Notes under the pieces: model-generated
Database searches by the model: none
What the model saw: the letters and a program-made list of their open reading frames with translations, nothing else
What the model was told of the DNA's origin: nothing
In this document: positions 46,450-58,873 of the stretch, one piece after another
Layout of the letters: the number at the start of each line of letters is the position of its first letter
How positions within the stretch are numbered: the stretch's first letter is position 1
Source of the DNA: Agrostemma githago
Lineage: Eukaryota > Streptophyta > Magnoliopsida > Caryophyllales > Caryophyllaceae
NCBI GenBank assembly: GCA_958450325.1
Contig: OY288259.1
Span: forward strand, 56,260,987 to 56,324,986
Length of the DNA stretch: 64,000 nt
Direction of reading: 5' to 3'
Program-made: the position numbers and the translations under genes

Positions 46450-47821
46450 TTAGTAGATTAGATGGGAAAGTGGAGAATTTGGCATGCATTTTCTTGCTTT
46501 GATGGCCTTCCATTGGGAAACATTCTCAACCGGGTTCAAAACGGGAACAGCATGGTGCCTTCTATGTCGAGCATATCCCGCCTTGTCGCTACTTGTCCTC
46601 CTCAGCCTCTTATCAGTTGAACTGATCATGAGAAGAGGCCTAGAGGACAAGTCGCGAGCATATTCATGTTCTTCATCTTCGTCTTCGAGATCACTGAACT
46701 CATATTCACTGTCCTCCTCCTCGTTGTCGTAGTAATCATCATCACCATAGCAGTTGTTGTATCTATAGCCTGCTGGGAATGAGTGTTGTACCCCTTCAGT
46801 TTCAGGTGCAGACACTCCTCCTCCTGCATGCTCTTCCAACACTTTCTCAGCATCAGGGTCTTCTTCTTCTGAAATGATTGGGTCATACAGTATCACATGA
46901 TCTAAATTGAATCTCACCTTCTTTCTCATCCTTGCTTCTTTCTTTTCTTCATTTCCCTTCTCTCTACAAATTCGTTATTCTCAATAATTATTGTTTTCTT
47001 ATAGCGTAACTACTGCAATTAGCAAATTAGTTTGGCTGGGTATCCGTCTTAAACCTTAAAATGAAGTCACCTTCCTAATTACCTAAACTAAAAATTGATT
47101 CGAGGTTTGTTGTCCGGGAGCATTCCCTATCTAGCTAATGAATAAAGAATGAGTCCCCTTGTGATGGATATATCCGTCACAAATCGATGACATTTAAAAT
47201 AATACCATTTGGTTAACAAAGACAATGTCAGTGGGTAGCACATGCAATGGTTTTACCTTCATCTACCCAAATGGATACTCCGTATTATTTAACCCATTAC
47301 AAACCAGAATTTGCCAAGAATAAAAGCATTTCCTAGAGCAGCGCATTTAGATTTACGGTATAAAATAGATAAAAACATCCATTTATTTATCGGAAAAAAA
47401 AATAAAAATGAAACCTGATATCTTGGTCGTTTAACTCTTTAAGAACAACAGATTGTAGTTGTTGATATCCTTGAATCCTCTGTCAAACATATGAAAAAGT
47501 AGAACAACAAATTAAAAATCCCAACTTTGATTAGATTAATTACAAATCAATTACTACTGGTAACACATGCAAATTACGACTCCCTTCATACCACTAAGAT
47601 CATCCCATTTTTATTCCATTATAAGAAATATAATAAATGAAATGAGAAGATCATTTTGGTACGGAGTGAGTACAAACAATTCGAAAAAATATAGTGTATG
47701 ATCTGATGATATATATGGGGTTTATCTTAATTACTTTGGTTTTGAAACTACCAAGTTTTGAACTTCTAGGACGTTTTCTTCGGTTACTACACCCAAAACA
47801 TGCAAATAATGCCCATCCCAT
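46450..47821 (-). CDS. Uncharacterised acidic plant protein (KVRFNLD family)
   Basis: Exons 47821-47735, 47479-47415 and 46963-46450 join in frame to 221 aa. The N-terminus MGWALFACFGCSNRRKRPR has Cys and basic residues like membrane-tethered plant proteins. Exon 2 gives RIQGYQQLQSVVLKELNDQ. Exon 3 carries KKVRFNLDHVILYDP, a long acidic stretch (DDDYYDNEEEDSEYEFSDLE) and the C-terminal NPVENVSQWKAIKAR. This layout resembles a plant family with KKVRFDLNVKTYEP and NPVENLTQWKAVKAR motifs and no known function. A shorter model starting at ATG 46929 is open too. The exon 2 donor (GTTTCA) is weak, but the frame runs through both junctions without a stop. Confidence 0.75.
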
Positions 47822-48743
47822 TTTTTATTTTTTTAAAGTGAAGATTATTATTATTGTTATTATTTTTAGATAATAATTAAGGAGGAGGATAAATGATGAT
47901 TAAATGGGGTGGGTACAAATGAATGGAACACAGTACAAAAGCCAAGAGTTTAATTTGTAAGCAAAATTTGGCTCCATTTCGATCTGTTTGTTTTTTGAAA
48001 ATTACTGTACAACGTTTAATTTGCATGCCTCAACTTTAAGCTTTTGTGGACGTTGGAATTTTCATAAAGTTCTTCTTCTTCCTTCTTTTACCACTTTTAC
48101 TGTGTCTCAACTCTCTAACAATTAATCTTCACACAAAAATAATTTTTACGCCTTAACTTTTATCAATTAAAATGATTCTTTTTATTAGCTACCTTATGAG
48201 TATACGACGGATCCGCATACAACTAATGGAGATAGAAAGTTAAAGAAGAAGATAGACATAATACAAAGTGAGGCTACCATATATATATATATTTATAAAA
48301 GTGTAGGACACTATATAGAATAACTAAAAATACGAATATCAACTAGAAAATCCATTTAAATAATCAACCTCCAATTTAACTTTTAAAGAAAATTAATTAC
48401 TCTAATTCAATTCACTTTCCACAAACTCATGACAACGTCTTTTATTAGAATTCAAAACAAATAAACAACAATCCTTTGTGTTAAAGTGTGTCGTCCGACA
48501 TATCTATGTATGTGTTTGTGTAAAATGTTATCGATGAAATTAGTATAGTACTAATCCTAGACGTCCAGGTAGCTTAGCCTAAATTCAGCTTCTGATGAGG
48601 TCTCATGCAAATTTCTCCTGTTTGTCAGTTAACAATAACTCCTCTCCCTCCCTTAACTTCCACTACATACATGCCTCCTTCAAACGTCTCTTCTTAAGTC
48701 AGCATTTCCTCAACTATAAGTACTCCAGGCCACACTCGTTGCT
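47822..48743. other. Divergent intergenic region
   Basis: AT-rich with no coding signal. It holds the upstream regions of the minus-strand acidic protein and the plus-strand KCS. A tataa motif occurs near 48715. Confidence 0.4.
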
Positions 48744-50486
48744 GTGAACATGCAAATTGTAAAAATGAAAATGTCGACCGACGAGATGGAGAATCTCTCG
48801 ACAAAAATTGTTCATAATGGTGTCCAAAATGTCGGTCCTTACACCGGATCTCTTTGTTTCTCGATCAAGGTTCAACAAGGGCTACCAAATTTCCTCAACT
48901 CTGTCAACCTCAACTATGTTAAACTTGGATACCAATATTTAATCAATCGCGGCATTTATACTGTTATAGGACCAATAACGGCCTTAATCTTGGGTCTACA
49001 TTTAATCAATGACGACTTCACCTTCAGTGCCACTAATATTATTGTTATAGCTTTTATGTGCTTCCTTCTTTACTTCTATACTGATCTCATTCCAAGGCCT
49101 ACCTACTTGATTGATTATGCTTGTTACTGCCCACCCTTGGACCTCAAGGTGAACCAACCGACAATTCATTCTAAATTCTTATTTGTAACAAAGATACCCA
49201 TCATATTAATATTTTTGTTGATACTAAGAGTACATTCGTACAATTGCAGATCTCGAAGGAGGGTTTCATTGACCTAGCAAGGGAATCAGGCAATTTCGAT
49301 GAAACAAGTCTAAGATTTCAGGAAAAAATCCTGAAATCCTCTGGCATCGGGGATGAGACATACCTACCCAAGACAATATTCTGTCGTGGGTTCCAAAAAT
49401 GTCTCAAGGAGTCTCGAGAAGAGGCGGCCTTAGTGATATTCGGAGCTGTTGACGATCTTCTAGCGTCTACAAAGATGAAACCAAAAGACATCAGAATACT
49501 TATAGTCAACTGCGGTACATTAAACATTACACCATCCCTTTCTGCAATGGTTATAAACCATTACAAGCTTAAGCACAATATTTGCAGCTTTAATCTTGGT
49601 GGGATGGGTTGTTCAGCTGGGATGGTAGCCCTTGATTTAGCAAAAGACCTTCTTAATGTCTACCCAGGGTCCTATGCACTTGTTGTAAGTGCAGAGATTA
49701 TAAGTCATTCTTGGTACACTGGTAAAGATCAAGACATGCTCTTTCCCAACTGTTTTCTTAGAATGGGTGCTGCTGCAATGCTTCTTACTAATCGCCGCCA
49801 TCAGCAGTGGAAGGCCAAGTATCAGCTCAAACAGGTGCCTAGCTCCACCTCTCTAATCTTTTACATACATTATCTTTAGTACTAAGTCGGGTCGGGTCAC
49901 CCTGACTCTGATACCACGTGATATTTTTTTTTTTTTTTTTTGCAAGGTGGTTTTGACACACAAGGGGACAGACAACAAAAGCTTCAAGAGTGTAGAGCTG
50001 AAAGAAGATTCGGAAGGGAGAGTAGGGCTGTCAGTAAGCAAAGAAGTGATAAAAGCGGGAGGGCATGCCCTGAAGGCTAACATAACGACACTCAGCCCTC
50101 TAGTCCTCCCATTTTCAGAACAATTTCGATTTTTCTCAAATCTTCTCCTGTACTCGTCAAAGCCCTACATTCCAAACTACAAGCGAGCATTCGAGCATAT
50201 TTGCATTATAGCCACAAGCAGGAAAGTGTTGGAGGAAATTGAGAAGAACTTGGAGTTGTCTAAGGAGCATATGGAAGCATCCATGAAAACTCTTGAGAGA
50301 TTTGGTAACACATCTAGTAGTAGTGTTTGGTATGAGTTGGCCTACTTAGAGTCTAACAGTAAGGTGAGAAGAGGTGACAGAGTGTGGCAAATTGCTTTTG
50401 GGTCTGGCATTAAGTGTAATAGTGTCGTTTGGAAGGCTCTTAGGAACATTGAAAGGCCTAAGAAGAGCCCCTGGTCTAATAATTAA
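48744..50486 (+). CDS. 3-ketoacyl-CoA synthase (KCS) with catalytic His replaced by Ile
   Basis: Three exons, 48744-49148, 49250-49834 and 49947-50486, join in frame to 509 aa, the usual KCS length. Two hydrophobic segments (about residues 72-93 and 103-123) are the ER anchors. The FAE1/KCS condensing domain follows: YLIDYACYCPP, PSLSAMVINHYKLKHNI, the nucleophile in GGMGCSAG (Cys256), GNTSSSSVWYELAY (Asn451) and RVWQIAFGSG near the end. The enzyme family elongates very-long-chain fatty acids for waxes and lipids. In FAE1 the triad is Cys223, His391, Asn424. Here the residue 33 before the Asn is Ile418 (ATA at 50208-50210, in CIIATSR) instead of His. The neighbouring His414 is kept. The block usually reading NITLNWYFGN is EIISHSWYTGK. 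The gene is otherwise intact, so it may be catalytically impaired or non-canonical. Confidence 0.9.
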
Positions 50487-50926
50487 GGAAATAATCTATC
50501 TAATTCGATTTAGTTAAAATATAGGATAAACTAGATGATGCGTGTTAATATAGAGTATAATATAAGTTGTGTCTAGAGTCTCGACTCGTACCATTCATAT
50601 GTTTAGGTATCATATATTCACACTATTTTTTACCTCGCATAAATTCATATATATACCACGTGTCTGACAGCCTGATTTCACGCCAAATAATGTCTCCACA
50701 TCGCTTTTATATGATTAACTGATTTCCGGGCAACATTAGTTTGGATTCAAAACCAAAGTTGAAGAACATAGAATCCTCTTTAGTAAAATAAAGCCATAAA
50801 GGTAATATTGGGTACATGACAAACTGATGTCATTCAACAATCCAACCTCAGGTTAACTCATTCTGATCAGCTGTATTCGAAACACAAATCGAGAGACACA
50901 AAGTTTCCGAGTTGTGGCTGGCCTGC
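50487..50926. other. Convergent spacer between KCS and cyanase
   Basis: No coding signal was seen; it should contain both 3' UTRs. Confidence 0.4.
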
Positions 50927-51311
50927 TTAATCAGTTGATTGTTGCATCTTGGATCTGGATACCATATGCTCAGACTTCTGCGATTAATCGTAACAAATGA
51001 AAGTTAGTTTATGAATATGCATTCTTTTTCACTTTTCAGAAATTCCAGGACAATCAATCAATATGAGAGTGTTCCCTTTTTCAGAATGAAGGAGTATGGA
51101 GTATGGAGTGGAGTGAGTACCTGGTGAGTGTGAGACAAATATTTTCCATCAATTGTAACCACAACACGGTCGTTGCCATCAACGCTTTTCACCTTGTCGA
51201 CTGAGCAGTAAACATCTATGGCTGACATTCTAAACAGTACAACTAACATGTCAAAATAATGTTAACACAGATGGATCGATGGCAATCAATTATTCAGCTA
51301 GACACCACAAC

Positions 51312-51406
51312 TACTCCATATCCCTCCGGTCATGGTCATGAATATTTTGTGAGGAGTATTTTAATGGAATGAGGCGATAAATTGTGAGCGGAGGGAGTAT
51401 GGAGTA
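51312..51406. mobile_element. Short Stowaway-like inverted repeat in a cyanase intron
   Basis: TACTCCATATCCCTCCGGTC at the left is the inverted match, with a few changes, of GAGCGGAGGGAGTATGGAGTA at the right, about 95 bp in total. It could be a deleted Stowaway MITE. Confidence 0.5.
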
Positions 51407-51593
51407 GTGCAGTGTTGTGTCGTGTTGAAGGTGTGAATAATACATACATGCATGCCATCGCCGAAATCTTCGTTGATGATTTCTTTGATGCTCTCACCAA
51501 AATGCATCACTGCTTCATTCAATCTGCAATACGTAATATTTTAATGAAACACAAACAAATGAACAAGACGGAGGGAGTAACACGTACAAGAGA

Positions 51594-51831
51594 GAGATAG
51601 GTTCACATAAGGCCAACAACTCTTATAAGTTCATAAGTTCCAGTGTTAAAGTTACACAAAAAGTGCTTAAAGTTACACGAGATGAATGTTAAAGTTGCAC
51701 TTTATCACTTGAAGTGATAACAGTGCTGAATGTTATAGTTACATATCAATCTTGAACAAATGCAACTTCAACGTATGTCAACTGTAACTTTAATATAGAC
51801 TTAATTGCATGTGGTGAACTTATTTGATCCC

Positions 51832-51877
<46 letters not shown>

Positions 51878-52121
51878 AGAGAGATAGGTTCACATAAGGC
51901 TAACAACTCTTATAAGTTCATAAGTTCCAGTGTTAAAGTTACACAAAAAGTGCTTAAAGTTACACGAGATGAATGTTAAAGTTGCACTTTATCACTTGAA
52001 GTGATAACAGTGCTGAATGTTATAGTTACATATCAATCTTGAACAAATGCAACTTCAACGTATGTCAACTGTAACTTTAATATAGACTTAATTGCATGTG
52101 GTGAACTTATTTGATCCCTTC

Positions 52122-52157
<36 letters not shown>

Positions 52158-52160
52158 GAG
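51594..52160. repeat. 287-bp tandem duplication with (TA)n tracts in cyanase intron 1
   Basis: A unit starting GAGATAGGTTCACATAAGG at 51594 is repeated from 51881. About 240 bp are shared with one mismatch seen (ggccaac versus ggctaac). Each unit ends in a (TA)n run (51834-51874 and 52123-52157). Confidence 0.9.
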
Positions 52161-52263
52161 ATGGAATCAAATTAGAAAGGATACCTGGAAATGGCGGGTT
52201 CTTGGAGCGAATTAGGATTGTAGGACCTGAAAGGAGGTTTGGCCATCTCAGTGATGAGGTCAT

Positions 52264-52809
52264 TGTAAGATATACGTCATGATTCGATGATGAAATCTAT
52301 CCCATGATCATTAAAGATTCGATTTAATTCAACCCAAAAACAATCGATGAACGAAAAGAGGACTAACCGTGGTCCATGTTTTACGACGCAATCAATAATA
52401 ATAATAAGAAGAAGACGGCCCAATATAATTATCTTCCTTAACCCTTTCTTTAATGTTTCCTTTGAGATGGCGTAAGAAACAGTGAATTCCCTTTCAATCT
52501 TTAACTTTCAATATCCAGTTTTCTTTTGTGAGTCTGTAACTTTTCATATTTCAGAGATAAACGTTCACTGTATTTATAATATAGTATTTGTTGTGAAGAG
52601 TCATGTCTCTTCACAACTTACTGGATATGATCAAAAGGGATCAATATAATTGGGTAAGGTAAGAGGGAATATTAATTCCCGAACTTTAATTACGTTAATC
52701 GAAACCGAACCATCACGGTGTCGACTTTATATCAAAGTCCCGTTAAATGTGAACTCGTTATTTACAAACCCGAAAGACACAAAGCCATAAGAATATAAAT
52801 ATTCTAACA
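52264..52809 (-). repeat. 3' LTR of the copia element
   Basis: The plus strand starts TGTAAGATATACGTC and ends TTCTAACA. It is the LTR adjacent to the polypurine tract. Confidence 0.96.
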
Positions 52810-52820
52810 TTCTCCCACTT
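52810..52820 (-). other. Polypurine tract of the copia element
   Basis: AAGTGGGAGAA on the minus strand directly precedes the 3' LTR. Confidence 0.8.
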
Positions 52821-53243
52821 GGCCTTAGTGTCACTTAAATGATCAATAATTATAATGTTCACCTTAAATTGAGCTCATTAAATTTTGTATAAAACTTTAA
52901 TAGATTTAGAATTAACTGAATCATGGCGGTCACACATCATTCTGCGACATGATCCCTTCCATGTATCACAAATCAATCCCAACTCTTAACTATCTCTAAG
53001 TTGAGAAAATACAATAATTCTCAAAATGATTACATGTAATCTCCAATCATAAATGTATACATATATCATAATGATCACATGTACTTTATACAGAAACATA
53101 ACAATAAATGATATCAAAATGTCATAAACATAATATGAGCATACTACTTTACATTAGCAAGGTTTTATCTACAACACTCATGCGCTCTACATGGCCAATA
53201 AACGCTTTAGGTGGTAATCCCTTAGTTAATGGATCAGCTACCA

Positions 53244-56200
53244 TTACATCCGTCCTAATATGCTCAATTGACACTCTACGTTTCTGCACATCCTCTTTAC
53301 TGATAAGTATTTCAATTCAATATGCTTTGCACCCTTAGAGTACTTATCATTTTTAGCGAAGAATACGGCTGCTTCATTATCACAATAAATTCTCAGTGGC
53401 TTGGCTATACTATCGATGATTCCAAGTCCCGAGATAAAGTTCCGCATCCACAATGCATGAATAGTGGCTTCAAAGCACGCCACAAATTCAGCTTCCATAG
53501 TGGAGGTAGCAAAGATAGATTGTTTTCCACATTTCCATGATACTGCTCCCTCAGCTAATAGGAAGACATAACCAAATGTTGTTTTCCTAGTATCTTTACA
53601 TCCGGCATGGTCTGAATCTGAATATCCAATAACTTCTAGATCATTATCGGATCTCCTATATGTAAGCATGAACTCCTTGGTTCCTTGCAAGTACCTGAGC
53701 ACTTTCTTTGCAGCTCTCCAATGGTCCATCCCGATATCACTTTGATATCGACCCAACATTCCAACAGCAAAGCTGATGTCTGGTCGAGTACATGTTTGAA
53801 CATAGTTCAAGCTCCCAACCACTGATGCATAAGGAATTCTTTCCATTTCTTTTCGTTCTAGCTCATTCTGGGGACATTGCATTTTACTGAACTTATCCCC
53901 TTTCTGTATAGGAACGATTCCGGGCGATCAACTCTCCATTCTATATCTCTCTAAAATTGTATTGATGTAGGTTTTCTGAGACAGTCCTAACAATCCTTGT
54001 GATCTATCACGGGTTATTTCAATCCCAATCACATAGGATGCCTCACCCATATCTTTCATCTCAAAAATTTTAGAGAGGTACTTCTTTACATCATGTAACA
54101 TACCCATATTATTTGCAGCAAGCAAAATATCGTCAACATACAGAACTAAAATTACAAATTTACTCCCACTGATCTTCATATAGATACACCGATCAACGAT
54201 TACCTCTGTGAAACCATATGATGTGATAGTATCATTAAACTTTAAGTACCACTGTCGGGAAGCTTGTTTTAGTCCATATATCGATTTTCTCAACCTACAA
54301 ACCTTGTCCTCATTACCTGAAGCTAAAAAGCCCTCAGGTTGCTTCATATATACTTCCTCCTCAAGTTCACCATTTAGAAAAGCGGTTTTCACATCCATTT
54401 GGTGAAGCTCGAGATCATAATGAGCCACCATTGCCAACACAATTCTTAAGGAATCCTTCTTAGATACTGGAGAGAAGGTTTCCTTATAGTCAATGCCGTC
54501 TTTCTGAGTAAAACCTTTGGCGACAAGTCGGGCTTTGTATCTTTCTATGTTCCCCTTAGAGTCCTTTTTGATCTTATAGACCCATTTCGACCCAATGGTC
54601 TTGGACCCTTCAGGTAACACAACTAAATCCCACACTTTATTATCATCCATTGATTTCATCTCTTCTTTCATAGCAATTAACCACTTTTCAGAATCGTTAC
54701 TTTCTATGGCTTTTCGGAATGAAACGGGATCCTCACTAATGCTTAAGTCACATTCACTTTCCACATGATAACACACATAATCGTCTGAAATAGCAGGTCT
54801 TTTATCTCTTACAGACCGCCTTGGTTGTTCATGTGGTGTGTCATTTCCTCCTTGAATTGTGACTTCTGATTCATTGTTATTGTCATTTTGTGGGTGTTGA
54901 ACATCATTATGTTGCTCCACTGTGTCATTTGACTGTATAGATACAATGGGTACAACTACTTTAGGTGCAACTTCAGGAGAGTGAATTTCTTCCCGAATTT
55001 CATGAATATCCACATTTCGTGGTTTATCACTCCCACTAGTTTGACCATTCTCAATGAATCTAGCATTACCAGTCTCAACTATTCTCGTAATGTGGTTAGG
55101 ACAGTAAAATACATACCCCTTTGACTTTTCTGGATAGCCAATGAAATAACCACTGACCGTCCTAGAATCTAGCTTCTTTTCATGAGGATTATACAACCTC
55201 ACTTCAGCTTGACAACCCCATACTCTAAGATGTCTTAAGCTCGGTTTCCTTCCCGTCCACAGTTCATAGGTTGCGGTTTTTAATGCATAGATCCATAAAG
55301 AAAGAGGTAAAGAACAATTACTTAACATGCTCCTAACCATTTCAATTAGAGTACGATTCCGTCTTTCAGCTACACCATTCTGCTGAGATGTACCTGGCAT
55401 AGTATATTGAGCACAAATGCCTCTATTTTCTATAAGCTTTGCAAACGGACCAGGACACTGACCATTTTCGGTAAACCTTCCATAATATTCACCACCTCTA
55501 TCCGATCTCACAATTTTTACCTTCTTTTCTAGTTGCCTTTCTACATCATTCAAGAATATCTCGATGACATTCACAGAATGAGCCTTTTCATGCAGTAGAT
55601 AAGTGTATCCATACCGTGAGTAGTCATCAATAAAGGTGATAAAGTACTTTTCACCACTCCAAGAAGGAGCGTCAAAAGGTCCACAAATATCAGTGTGTAT
55701 AATTTCAAGTAGCTGAGAACTTCTCGTGGCTGGTTTCTTTACTGTGTGTTTAGTATGCTTACCCTTAATGCATTCTATACACACATCTAGGTCACTAAAA
55801 TCTAATTGAGGAAGAATTTCATTCTTTACCAACCTCAATAACCTTTCTTTAGATATGTGACCTAGTCTTTGATGCCACAAGTAAGCTGAACTTTCATCTG
55901 ATGCACTACGTTTAATGCCTCTACTCTCAACATGATACAAAGATTCAGAAAAATTAATATCAAGATTGAACTTATAAAGAGAATCGCATAAAGTACCACT
56001 ACCATAATAGTAATCATTCAGGTACAAAGAAAATAATCCAAGTTCAAACTTAACTTTAAATCCTACATCATCCAATTTACTTAAAGATACAAGATTTCGA
56101 GCACATTCGGGTACATAAAGACAATTTATAAGATCTATTTGACAACCAGTGTCTAAGATCAAACGATAGGTCCCAATGCCCTCAATTCGTGCCTTCATCC

Positions 56201-57190
56201 TGTTTCCCATGGATAGATATTCATTTGGTCCTCTTATGGGCCGGATCGAACTGAATTCCTGTTTAATATGAGAAACGTGAGTAGTAGCACCAGAATCTAA
56301 CCACCAGGTATTATTAGGCACTTCAATAAGGTTTGATTCAAAGCATACGGAACAATAATGCATACCTCTCTTTTCGAACCAATCTTTCATTTTAGGACAT
56401 TCTTTCTTGAAATGTCCCTTTTTCTTACAAAAGCGACACTTCAAATCCTTTTTCATCTTACTTTCGGGTCCTTTAATGTAAGATTTGCCCTTGTTTTTGC
56501 CTTTCCAACCTGGTGTGCTGCTGCTGGCTCCTTCATGACCTACAAGATGGACAACTGGGGTTTTTGCCTTCTTTAATCTCCCTTCCTCCTGAATGAGCAT
56601 AGCCTTTAATTCTTGAAGTTTCCATTTAACCGTTAATGTGTTATAATTCACTTGAAACTGGCTAAACTCATCAGGTAGGGAGTTAATAACAAATTGCACC
56701 AAGAAGGAATCATTTACTTCCATCCCTAGCTTCTTTAACTTTGCTGCCAGATTTGACATTTCCGTCACATGAGTATGCATTGATTCCGAGCCGTTCAAGT
56801 CATATTTCTTAGTAGTCAGCTCACTCATAAGACTACCCGTTATTGACTTGTCCGCCAGCTCAGATTGGGAGCACTCCTTAATCTTTTTCATGAATTCCCT
56901 CGCTTTCTCTGTTTTAGGCATTGATGGCTTAATACTTTCGGCCATTATTAATCTCATGAGGGTTAAACTCAGCCTGTTAGAGCGTTCCCACGACTCTATA
57001 AGGAAATTTCTTCCTTAGTGCTCTTGTCAGTTATGGCTGAGGGTTCCTCATCAGAAATTATGGCAAGGTCGAGTGCCATAATACCCAGTGTAAACCGGAT
57101 TTCCTTGGACCATTTATCATAGTTAAGCCCATTAAACTTAGTAACAGAGTTAGCGGATGCAGGTAAATTAGATGAGACTGCAAAATTTAC
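53244..57190 (-). pseudogene. Copia gag-pol polyprotein, disrupted
   Basis: Minus-strand order: gag N-terminal part (KFNGLNYDKWSKEIRFTLG, about 57150), gag body, CCHC knuckle CRFCKKKGHFKKEC (about 56400-56440), protease WLDSGATTHVSH (about 56290), GAG_pre-integrase (YLWHQRLGHISKERL), integrase core, reverse transcriptase with LYVDDILL (about 54130), and RNase H (YSDSDHAGCKDTRKT, about 53620). Defects: no in-frame ATG before the first gag homology, a frameshift near 57000 before ESWERSNR, a TGA at 53928-53930 between RT and RNase H, and an apparent in-frame loss of about a dozen residues in integrase, where ALKTA runs straight into TYELWTGRKPS. The family within copia was not assigned. Confidence 0.9.
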
Positions 57191-58313
57191 ACATGCTTAA
57201 CCTATTAGTGCTTTGAAAATTTAATACAAATTCAGTAACATTACATACACATTTAAGTAACCTTTGGGCAATACTAAAATGCATATACTACAATCGATGT
57301 TATAAATACTTTAATTAGTCAATTATCAACATACCAAAATTTTAAATGAATGACATCTTTGGACATACATAACATTCAAATTTCGTACAAATAATAATTT
57401 AACCCTTTCATATTATTATCTATATTTCATGTTCCTCCTTTGGGTGGTCACATAAACATACATAATAAAATATAGGACTTTAATATATAACATCTCTATA
57501 ATATGGTCTAAAAAACCATTTAAACTTTTCATATGTTTAAGAGTATCATAACAATGTCACTTTGGTGACTAACATGTACATACAATATAAACATTTATCA
57601 CATCATATCTTCCACTTGACAAACTTGATACAAAGTATTTTATTATCATGATTTCATTCTTTAATGAATATCTCTTTTTAATAATGCATAATACTTCGTA
57701 AAACAAGCAGATGACCAACATTATTGAGTCAAACTTTATACATTAATGCATGTTAATTAATACACACTCTCAATTATAGTGATACTGTCTAGCATGACAA
57801 TAAGCAAACAAACATTGATGTAGGATGCAACGAAATACTAAATGGAAAATAACATGCTTTATTTTAATGTTCTGCAAGACGAAAGTGGATAGCAAAAATA
57901 CCAATTTATAGTGTATACGGAGTATAATTCCTTTACAGCGGAAGTGCAAAGCATTAAAAAAAATGCGAATCATCTAATTCCTTTACACCCATTATACTCT
58001 AGTCATATTAAGATTTTTTAATTAGATGCGTGCACAGAAGTGAATCATACTTGTAATGCATACACTAAATCCAACAAAAAATTTGTCATGTCTTGCTCCA
58101 CTAAAAACATACGGAAGAACTTTCAAACAAAACAAATTCTTATTTTCATCATCATGCTTCATACACTAAAACAATTATTATCAGTATATCACTTTGCCGT
58201 AAATAGACAAACAAACCCAAAACTATTTTTCTCAAAATTCATACCGAGGCAAATTATACTGATATGAAAAACAGAGGCTAATTATTACTGGTAAATTAAA
58301 CAAATCTAACCTG

Positions 58314-58325
58314 GCTCTGATACCA
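58314..58325 (-). other. Primer-binding site of the copia element (tRNA-iMet)
   Basis: TGGTATCAGAGC on the minus strand, complementary to the 3' end of initiator methionine tRNA, two bases inside the 5' LTR. Confidence 0.93.
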
Positions 58326-58327
58326 AC

Positions 58328-58873
58328 TGTAAGATATACGTCATGATTCGATGATGAAATCTATCCCATGATCATTAAAGATTCGATTTAATTCAACCCA
58401 AAAACAATCGATGAACGAAAAGAGGACTAACCGTGGTCCATGTTTTACGACGCAATCAATAATAATAATAAGAAGAAGACGGCCCAATATAATTATCTTC
58501 CTTAACCCTTTCTTTAATGTTTCCTTTGAGATGGCGTAAGAAACAGTGAATTCCCTTTCAATCTTTAACTTTCAATATCCAGTTTTCTTTTGTGAGTCTG
58601 TAACTTTTCATATTTCAGAGATAAACGTTCACTGTATTTATAATATAGTATTTGTTGTGAAGAGTCATGTCTCTTCACAACTTACTGGATATGATCAAAA
58701 GGGATCAATATAATTGGGTAAGGTAAGAGGGAATATTAATTCCCGAACTTTAATTACGTTAATCGAAACCGAACCATCACGGTGTCGACTTTATATCAAA
58801 GTCCCGTTAAATGTGAACTCGTTATTTACAAACCCGAAAGACACAAGGCCATAAGAATATAAATATTCTAACA
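58328..58873 (-). repeat. 5' LTR of the copia element
   Basis: 546 bp, with a minus-strand TATA box TATAAATA at about 58635-58642. It abuts the GTCAT duplication in cyanase exon 1. Confidence 0.96.

Larger units (their letters stand above)
52264..58873 (-). mobile_element. Ty1/copia retrotransposon inserted in the cyanase coding exon
   Basis: The 6,610-bp element has TG...CA LTRs of 546 bp (52264-52809 and 58328-58873) and 5-bp duplications GTCAT (52259-52263 and 58874-58878). Its reading direction is minus, the same as cyanase. The primer-binding site and polypurine tract are in the expected places. By eye the two LTRs differ at one base (aaagcc versus aaggcc), so insertion was very recent. 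Between the primer site and gag is about 1.1 kb of AT-rich sequence without clear coding, which is long for a copia leader. The coding region is defective. Confidence 0.96.

Noticed and set aside
51100..51260. GT donor of cyanase exon 2 used normally to give a functional protein
   Set aside because: Using the GT at 51447 shifts the frame into exon 3 (AATGTCAGCC); only a non-canonical GC donor or removal of the duplicated GCAT keeps the frame.
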